Shown piece by piece: positions 59,503 through 64,000 of a stretch of DNA of 64,000 bases (within the stretch, counting starts at the first letter, position 1; each line of letters opens with the position of its first letter). The DNA is taken from positions 1 to 64,000 of the forward strand of contig NZ_NEHO01000019.1 in assembly GCF_002113375.1 (NCBI RefSeq). Direction: 5' to 3'. A program made the position numbers and the translations under genes. This DNA comes from Pseudomonas sp. R37(2017). GTDB taxonomy: Bacteria; Pseudomonadota; Gammaproteobacteria; Pseudomonadales; Pseudomonadaceae. The notes under the pieces are model-generated. The model was not told where the DNA came from, searched no databases, and worked only from the letters and a program-made list of their open reading frames with translations.

Positions 59503-59653
59503 GGAAAAACCTCATGTGAACCGGCGGCGATTCTACCAGTCCCATCGATTGGCGGGGTATATCGCGACGCTTTGACGCGCAATGCTGACACACTCTTCAT
59601 GCAAGACAGTAACCCACTCGTTTGATAGTGTGCATCCATCCAGTATTTGGCCG

Positions 59654-59659
59654 TATACT
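59654..59659 (+). promoter_or_regulatory. Likely -10 box of uvrA
   Basis: TATACT at 59654-59659, 35 bases before the uvrA start; TTGATA at 59622-59627 is too far to be its -35. No CTG-N10-CAG LexA operator could be found in this gap. Confidence 0.4.
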
Positions 59660-59693
59660 CCTACGTTTTCGACGCCCGCCGAGCGAGGCCACC

Positions 59694-62528
59694 TTGGACA
59701 AGATCCTGATTCGTGGGGCTCGAACCCACAACCTGAAGAACATCGACCTGACCCTGCCCCGGGACAAGCTGATCGTCATCACCGGCCTGTCTGGCTCCGG
59801 CAAGTCATCCCTGGCTTTCGACACCCTGTACGCCGAAGGTCAGCGCCGCTACGTCGAATCGCTGTCCGCCTACGCCCGGCAGTTCCTGTCGATGATGGAA
59901 AAGCCCGACGTCGACACCATCGAAGGCCTGTCCCCGGCAATCTCCATCGAACAGAAATCGACCTCGCACAACCCGCGTTCGACAGTCGGCACCATTACCG
60001 AAATCTACGACTACCTGCGTCTGCTTTATGCACGCGTGGGTATTCCTCGTTGCCCGGATCATGACATTCCGCTGGAAGCACAGACCGTCAGCCAGATGGT
60101 GGACCTGGTCCTTGCCGAACCGGAGGGCAGCAAGTTGATGCTGTTGGCGCCGGTCATCCGCGAGCGCAAGGGCGAGCACCTGTCGGTTTTCGAAGAGCTT
60201 CGGGCCCAGGGTTTTGTCCGCGCCCGAATCAACGGCAAGCTCTACGAGCTGGACGAAGCCCCAAAGCTCGACAAGCAGAAAAAACACACCATCGATGTGG
60301 TGGTCGACCGCTTCAAGGTTCGCGCCGACCTGCAACAACGCCTGGCCGAATCCTTCGAGACCGCGCTGAAGCTGGCGGATGGCATCGCCCTGGTGGCACC
60401 GATGGACGACGAGCCCGGTGAAGAAATGATCTTCTCCGCACGCTTCGCCTGCCCGATCTGCGGTCACGCCATCAGCGAGCTGGAACCCAAGCTGTTCTCC
60501 TTCAACAACCCGGCCGGCGCCTGCCCGACCTGTGATGGCCTGGGGGTAAAGCAGTTCTTCGACATCAAGCGCCTGGTCAATGGCGAACTGACCCTGGCCG
60601 AAGGGGCGATTCGCGGCTGGGATCGGCGCAACGTCTATTACTTCCAGATGCTCGGGTCGCTGGCGGCCCACTATAAATTCAGCCTGGAAGTGCCGTTCAA
60701 CGAATTGGCCGCTGATCAGCAGAAAAATATCCTGCACGGCAGCGGGTCGCAAAACGTCGACTTCAAGTACCTGAACGACCGTGGCGACATCGTCAAACGC
60801 TCGCATCCGTTCGAAGGCATCGTGCCGAACCTGGAACGCCGCTACCGCGAGACCGAGTCGGCATCGGTGCGCGAAGAGCTGGCCAAGTTCCTCAGCACCC
60901 AGTCGTGCCCGGACTGCCGTGGCACCCGTCTGCGTCGCGAAGCACGGCACGTTTGGGTTGGCGAGAAAACCCTGCCGGCGGTGACCAATCTGCCGATCGG
61001 TGATGCGTCCGATTATTTTGGCGGGCTCAAGCTCACCGGCCGCCGTGGCGAAATTGCCGACAAGATCCTCAAGGAAATCCGCGAGCGCCTGCAATTCCTG
61101 GTCAACGTCGGCCTCGACTATCTGTCGCTGGACCGCAGCGCGGACACCTTGTCCGGTGGCGAGGCCCAGCGTATTCGCCTGGCCAGCCAGATTGGCGCCG
61201 GCCTGGTGGGCGTCCTGTACATCCTCGACGAACCCTCTATCGGCCTGCATCAGCGCGACAACGACCGGCTGTTGGGCACCCTCAAGCATCTGCGCGACAT
61301 CGGTAACACGGTGATCGTGGTCGAGCACGATGAAGACGCCATTCGCCTCGCCGACTACGTGGTGGACATCGGCCCGGGCGCTGGCGTGCATGGCGGGCAT
61401 ATCGTCGCCGAAGGCACACCGGCCGAGGTCATGGCGCATCCGGACTCGCTGACGGGCAAATACCTCTCGGGCCGGGTGAAGATCGAGGTTCCGGCCAAGC
61501 GCACACCACGCAACAAGAAGCTGACGCTGTCGCTCAAGGGCGCGCGTGGCAACAACCTGCGCAATGTCGACCTGGAGATTCCGATCGGCCTGCTGACTTG
61601 TGTGACCGGCGTATCCGGCTCAGGCAAGTCGACGCTGATCAACAACACGCTGTTCCCATTGAGTGCCACCGCGCTGAATGGCGCCACGACGCTTGAAGCG
61701 GCGGCCCACGACAGCATCAAGGGCCTGGAGCACCTGGACAAGGTCGTGGACATCGACCAGAGCCCGATCGGCCGGACTCCGCGCTCCAACCCGGCGACCT
61801 ACACCGGGCTGTTTACACCGATCCGCGAGCTGTTCGCCGGCGTACCGGAATCCCGCTCCCGGGGTTACGGACCTGGGCGCTTCTCCTTCAACGTCAAGGG
61901 CGGCCGCTGCGAAGCCTGCCAGGGCGACGGCCTGATCAAGGTGGAGATGCACTTCCTGCCGGACATCTACGTGCCGTGCGACGTGTGCAAGAGCAAGCGA
62001 TACAACCGCGAAACCCTGGAGATCAAGTACAAGGGCAAGAGCATCCACGAGACCCTCGAGATGACCATCGAGGAGGCGCGAGAGTTCTTTGATGCGGTGC
62101 CGGCCCTGGCGCGCAAGCTGCAAACCCTTATGGATGTAGGCCTGTCGTACATCAAGCTGGGGCAATCGGCGACCACGCTGTCCGGTGGTGAAGCCCAGCG
62201 TGTGAAACTGTCCCGCGAACTGTCCAAGCGTGACACCGGCAAGACCTTGTACATCCTCGATGAACCGACCACCGGGCTGCACTTCGCGGATATCCAGCAA
62301 CTGCTGGACGTGTTGCATCGCCTGCGCGACCACGGCAACACCGTGGTGGTGATCGAGCACAACCTGGACGTGATCAAGACCGCCGACTGGCTGGTGGACC
62401 TGGGGCCGGAAGGTGGTTCAAAGGGCGGGCAGATCATTGCCGTCGGCACACCGGAGGAGGTGTCCGAGATGAAGCAGTCTCACACCGGTTACTACCTCAA
62501 GCCTTTGCTGGAGCGCGATCGGGCTTGA
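59694..62528 (+). CDS. uvrA: Excinuclease ABC subunit A
   Basis: A 944-residue damage-recognition ATPase of nucleotide excision repair. Two ABC modules: Walker A1 GLSGSGKSSL (about residue 31), Walker A2 GVSGSGKSTL (about 640), two LSGGEAQR signatures. Zinc fingers: CPICGHAI...CPTCDG (about 250-280) and CEACQGDG...CDVCKSKR (about 735-760). The TTG at 59694 gives MDKILIRGARTHNLKNIDL, the standard N-terminus and 944-945 length; an upstream ATG at 59622 gives an extra 24 non-conserved residues. Confidence 0.97.
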   Translation: MDKILIRGARTHNLKNIDLTLPRDKLIVITGLSGSGKSSLAFDTLYAEGQRRYVESLSAYARQFLSMMEKPDVDTIEGLSPAISIEQKSTSHNPRSTVGTITEIYDYLRLLYARVGIPRCPDHDIPLEAQTVSQMVDLVLAEPEGSKLMLLAPVIRERKGEHLSVFEELRAQGFVRARINGKLYELDEAPKLDKQKKHTIDVVVDRFKVRADLQQRLAESFETALKLADGIALVAPMDDEPGEEMIFSARFACPICGHAISELEPKLFSFNNPAGACPTCDGLGVKQFFDIKRLVNGELTLAEGAIRGWDRRNVYYFQMLGSLAAHYKFSLEVPFNELAADQQKNILHGSGSQNVDFKYLNDRGDIVKRSHPFEGIVPNLERRYRETESASVREELAKFLSTQSCPDCRGTRLRREARHVWVGEKTLPAVTNLPIGDASDYFGGLKLTGRRGEIADKILKEIRERLQFLVNVGLDYLSLDRSADTLSGGEAQRIRLASQIGAGLVGVLYILDEPSIGLHQRDNDRLLGTLKHLRDIGNTVIVVEHDEDAIRLADYVVDIGPGAGVHGGHIVAEGTPAEVMAHPDSLTGKYLSGRVKIEVPAKRTPRNKKLTLSLKGARGNNLRNVDLEIPIGLLTCVTGVSGSGKSTLINNTLFPLSATALNGATTLEAAAHDSIKGLEHLDKVVDIDQSPIGRTPRSNPATYTGLFTPIRELFAGVPESRSRGYGPGRFSFNVKGGRCEACQGDGLIKVEMHFLPDIYVPCDVCKSKRYNRETLEIKYKGKSIHETLEMTIEEAREFFDAVPALARKLQTLMDVGLSYIKLGQSATTLSGGEAQRVKLSRELSKRDTGKTLYILDEPTTGLHFADIQQLLDVLHRLRDHGNTVVVIEHNLDVIKTADWLVDLGPEGGSKGGQIIAVGTPEEVSEMKQSHTGYYLKPLLERDRA

Positions 62529-62540
62529 CCCGGCGCCATG

Positions 62541-62580
62541 AAAAAGCCCCTGCCACTTCATCAGTGGCAGGGGCTTTTTT
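62541..62580. terminator. Terminator between uvrA and bfr
   Basis: AAAAAGCCCCTGCCACT / AGTGGCAGGGGCTTTTTT stem, five-base loop and T-run; A-run upstream suggests it also works for the minus-strand ferritin gene. Confidence 0.93.
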
Positions 62581-62592
62581 GTATCTGCTGAA

Positions 62593-63057
62593 TCAGGCGT
62601 GGGATTGCAGGTAGTTCTCAAGCCCGATCAACTTGATCAGACCTAGCTGCTTTTCGAGCCAGTAGGTGTGATCCTCTTCGGTGTCATGCAATTGAACCCG
62701 CAGCATTTCGCGGCTGACATAGTCCTTGTGCTGCTCGCAGAGCTTGATGCCCTTGCACAGCGCAGCCCGAACCTTGTATTCCAGGCGCAAATCCGCTTCG
62801 AGCATCTCGGTGACCGTGGTGCCGACATCAAGATCGTCCGGACGCATGCGTGGTGTGCCTTCGAGCATCAGAATCCGGCGCATCAGCGCATCAGCGTGCC
62901 CGGCCTCTTCTTCCATCTCGTGGTTGATTCGTTCGTAGAGCTTGGTGAAACCCCAGTCCTCATACATCCGCGAATGGACGAAATATTGATCACGCGCAGC
63001 CAGCTCGCCGGTCAGCAACGTGTTGAGGTAATCGATCACATCTGGGTGGCCTAGCAT
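62593..63057 (-). CDS. bfr: Bacterioferritin-family iron-storage protein lacking haem ligand (FtnA-like)
   Basis: A 154-residue four-helix subunit. Ferroxidase residues E18, E51, H54, E93, E126 and H129 are all present. The haem-binding Met52 of bacterioferritins is replaced by Ala (EEEAGHAD), so it cannot bind haem in the usual manner and behaves like P. aeruginosa PA4235 (FtnA/BfrA). It probably forms mixed shells or acts alone in iron storage. Next to a catalase, consistent with iron and peroxide control. Ribosome site AGGGAGATG before the start. Confidence 0.93.
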   Translation of the reverse strand: MLGHPDVIDYLNTLLTGELAARDQYFVHSRMYEDWGFTKLYERINHEMEEEAGHADALMRRILMLEGTPRMRPDDLDVGTTVTEMLEADLRLEYKVRAALCKGIKLCEQHKDYVSREMLRVQLHDTEEDHTYWLEKQLGLIKLIGLENYLQSHA

Positions 63058-63167
63058 CGCCCTACATCTCCCTGCTTGAAAGTTGTAGTTTGAACCAACT
63101 CGACCATATCGTCACCCTGACGACGCAATAAAAGCGAAGATATTCTGAGAAAAGCAGCTGAAATAAC

Positions 63168-63194
63168 GCAAAAACCGCCCAAACAAGGGCGGTT
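63168..63194 (-). terminator. Terminator of the catalase gene
   Basis: On the minus strand AACCGCCC / GGGCGGTT with loop TTGTTT and a T-rich tail TTTTGCG, 12 bases after the catalase stop. Confidence 0.85.
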
Positions 63195-63205
63195 CTGCTT
63201 CTCAT

Positions 63206-64000
63206 TTAGACTTCGTTAAGCTGTACGTTGAGCAGCTTTGCAATTGCTTCTCCATACGCCGGATCGGCCTTGAAGAAATGCTGCAACTGACGATCAACCA
63301 CATCACTCGACACACCCGCCATCGCGCCGGCGATGTTGCCAACCAGCAGTGATTTCTGCTCGTCAGTCATCAAGCGAAACAATGCACCGGCGTGACTGTA
63401 GTAGTCGGTATCTTCGCGGTGATCGTAACGATCGGCTGCTCCGCTCAGGGCCAATGCGGGCTCTGCATAACGAGGCGCCTGCTTCGGCGACTCGACGTAG
63501 CTGTTTGGCTCATAGTTCGGCGCCGCACCGCCATTACTGCCAAAGGCCATCGAGCCGTCGCGCTGGTAAGTGTTGACCGGGCTGCGCGGAGCATTGACTG
63601 GCAGTTGTTGGTGATTAGTGCCGACACGGTAGCGATGTGCATCCGCATAAGCGAATACGCGGCCTTGCAGCATACGATCCGGCGAGAGACCAACGCCCGG
63701 CACCATATTGCTGGGACCGAACGCCGCCTGCTCGACTTCCGCAAAGTAATTCTGCGGATTGCGATTCAGCTCCAGTTCGCCCACTTCAATCAGCGGAAAC
63801 TCTTTCTGCGACCAGGTTTTGGTCACATCAAACGGGTTCTCGTAATGCGCAGCCGCCTGTGCCTCGGTCATGATCTGAATACACACGCGCCATTTCGGGA
63901 AATCGCCTCGTTCGATGGCATTGAACAAGTCACGCTGAGCGTAATCCGGATCGGTGCCCGCCAGGCGCGCAGCCTCGGCAGGAGCCAGGTTCTTGATCCC
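63206..64000 (-). CDS. katA: Catalase (haem, monofunctional), 5' part outside the window
   Basis: The last 264 codons of a clade-III-size catalase; the start lies beyond 64000. The proximal haem-ligand region RVFAYADAHRYRVG with the Tyr is present, with NPQNYFAEVEQAAFGPSNMVPG and LSPDRMLQGR. Converts hydrogen peroxide to oxygen and water in the cytosol. Position next to bfr matches P. aeruginosa katA (PA4236), which is the basis for the symbol. The C-terminus (LNVQLNEV) is normal. Confidence 0.93.
   Translation of the reverse strand, partial: GIKNLAPAEAARLAGTDPDYAQRDLFNAIERGDFPKWRVCIQIMTEAQAAAHYENPFDVTKTWSQKEFPLIEVGELELNRNPQNYFAEVEQAAFGPSNMVPGVGLSPDRMLQGRVFAYADAHRYRVGTNHQQLPVNAPRSPVNTYQRDGSMAFGSNGGAAPNYEPNSYVESPKQAPRYAEPALALSGAADRYDHREDTDYYSHAGALFRLMTDEQKSLLVGNIAGAMAGVSSDVVDRQLQHFFKADPAYGEAIAKLLNVQLNEV

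Noticed and set aside
59503..59693. LexA operator before uvrA or ssb
   Set aside because: No CTG-N10-CAG site; CCAGTATTTGGCCGTATACTCC has the triplets in the wrong order.

Overview
The window is chromosomal DNA of a fluorescent pseudomonad, most likely the Pseudomonas fluorescens group. The evidence is the high GC content, the dispersed REP palindromes built on GTGGGAGCGAGCCTGCTCGCGA, and a gene order that follows P. aeruginosa PAO1 as I remember it (about PA4023-PA4069, then PA4232-PA4236). The species was not tested by database search. I see no rRNA, tRNA, CRISPR array, prophage or insertion sequence. Coding density is high, and most gene starts inside operons overlap the previous stop by 1-14 bases.

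Layout. 1-4.1 kb: ethanolamine catabolism (eat-eutB-eutC) behind a textbook sigma-54 promoter. 4.1-8.2 kb: GNAT acetyltransferase, DedA protein, MtfA peptidase, pyrophosphatase and an S24-type repressor. 8.2-18.5 kb (minus): a six-gene periplasmic operon around a giant bacterial alpha-2-macroglobulin (magA-magF, the yfa cluster of E. coli). 18.6-19.9 kb: a Fic AMP-transferase with a DNA-binding tail, preceded by two matched palindromic operators. 19.9-23.1 kb: xseB-ispA-dxs (isoprenoid precursors). 23.2-26.3 kb: BtuB-type outer-membrane receptor and a convergent BtuF-like binding protein with a small membrane protein. 26.3-33.1 kb (minus): nrdR-ribD-ribC-ribB-ribH-nusB-thiL-pgpA and ribA (riboflavin, thiamine, phospholipid). 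33.2-35.6 kb: lipoprotein, methyltransferase, thioredoxin-fold chaperone and a small unknown. 35.7-39.0 kb: a probably Zur-controlled histidine-rich protein plus MacB/FtsX-type ABC export system. 39.2-41.9 kb: oprG with an ANR box, and two sugar-nucleotide/SDR genes. 42.2-50.4 kb: Lhr helicase, MscS channel, MFS exporter. 50.6-53.7 kb: ybhP-clsB-ybhN lipid cluster. 53.7-57.5 kb: alpha/beta hydrolase with DUF3182 protein, and a GlxA-type regulator divergent from an isochorismatase-like hydrolase. 57.6-64 kb: ssb, YajR-like MFS, uvrA, a ferritin-like bacterioferritin and the 3' part of a catalase.

Functional links. EutBC needs adenosylcobalamin and the window also holds a B12-type receptor and binding protein. 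The riboflavin genes are almost complete in one operon. The mag operon stands out: by reading its proteins, MagE appears to combine a serine transpeptidase-like SxxK region, a SpoIID-like region and an HExxH metallopeptidase motif, and MagC looks NlpC/P60-like. This suggests a peptidoglycan-acting module attached to the macroglobulin. That operon and the Fic gene with its tandem operators are the most interesting parts of the window.
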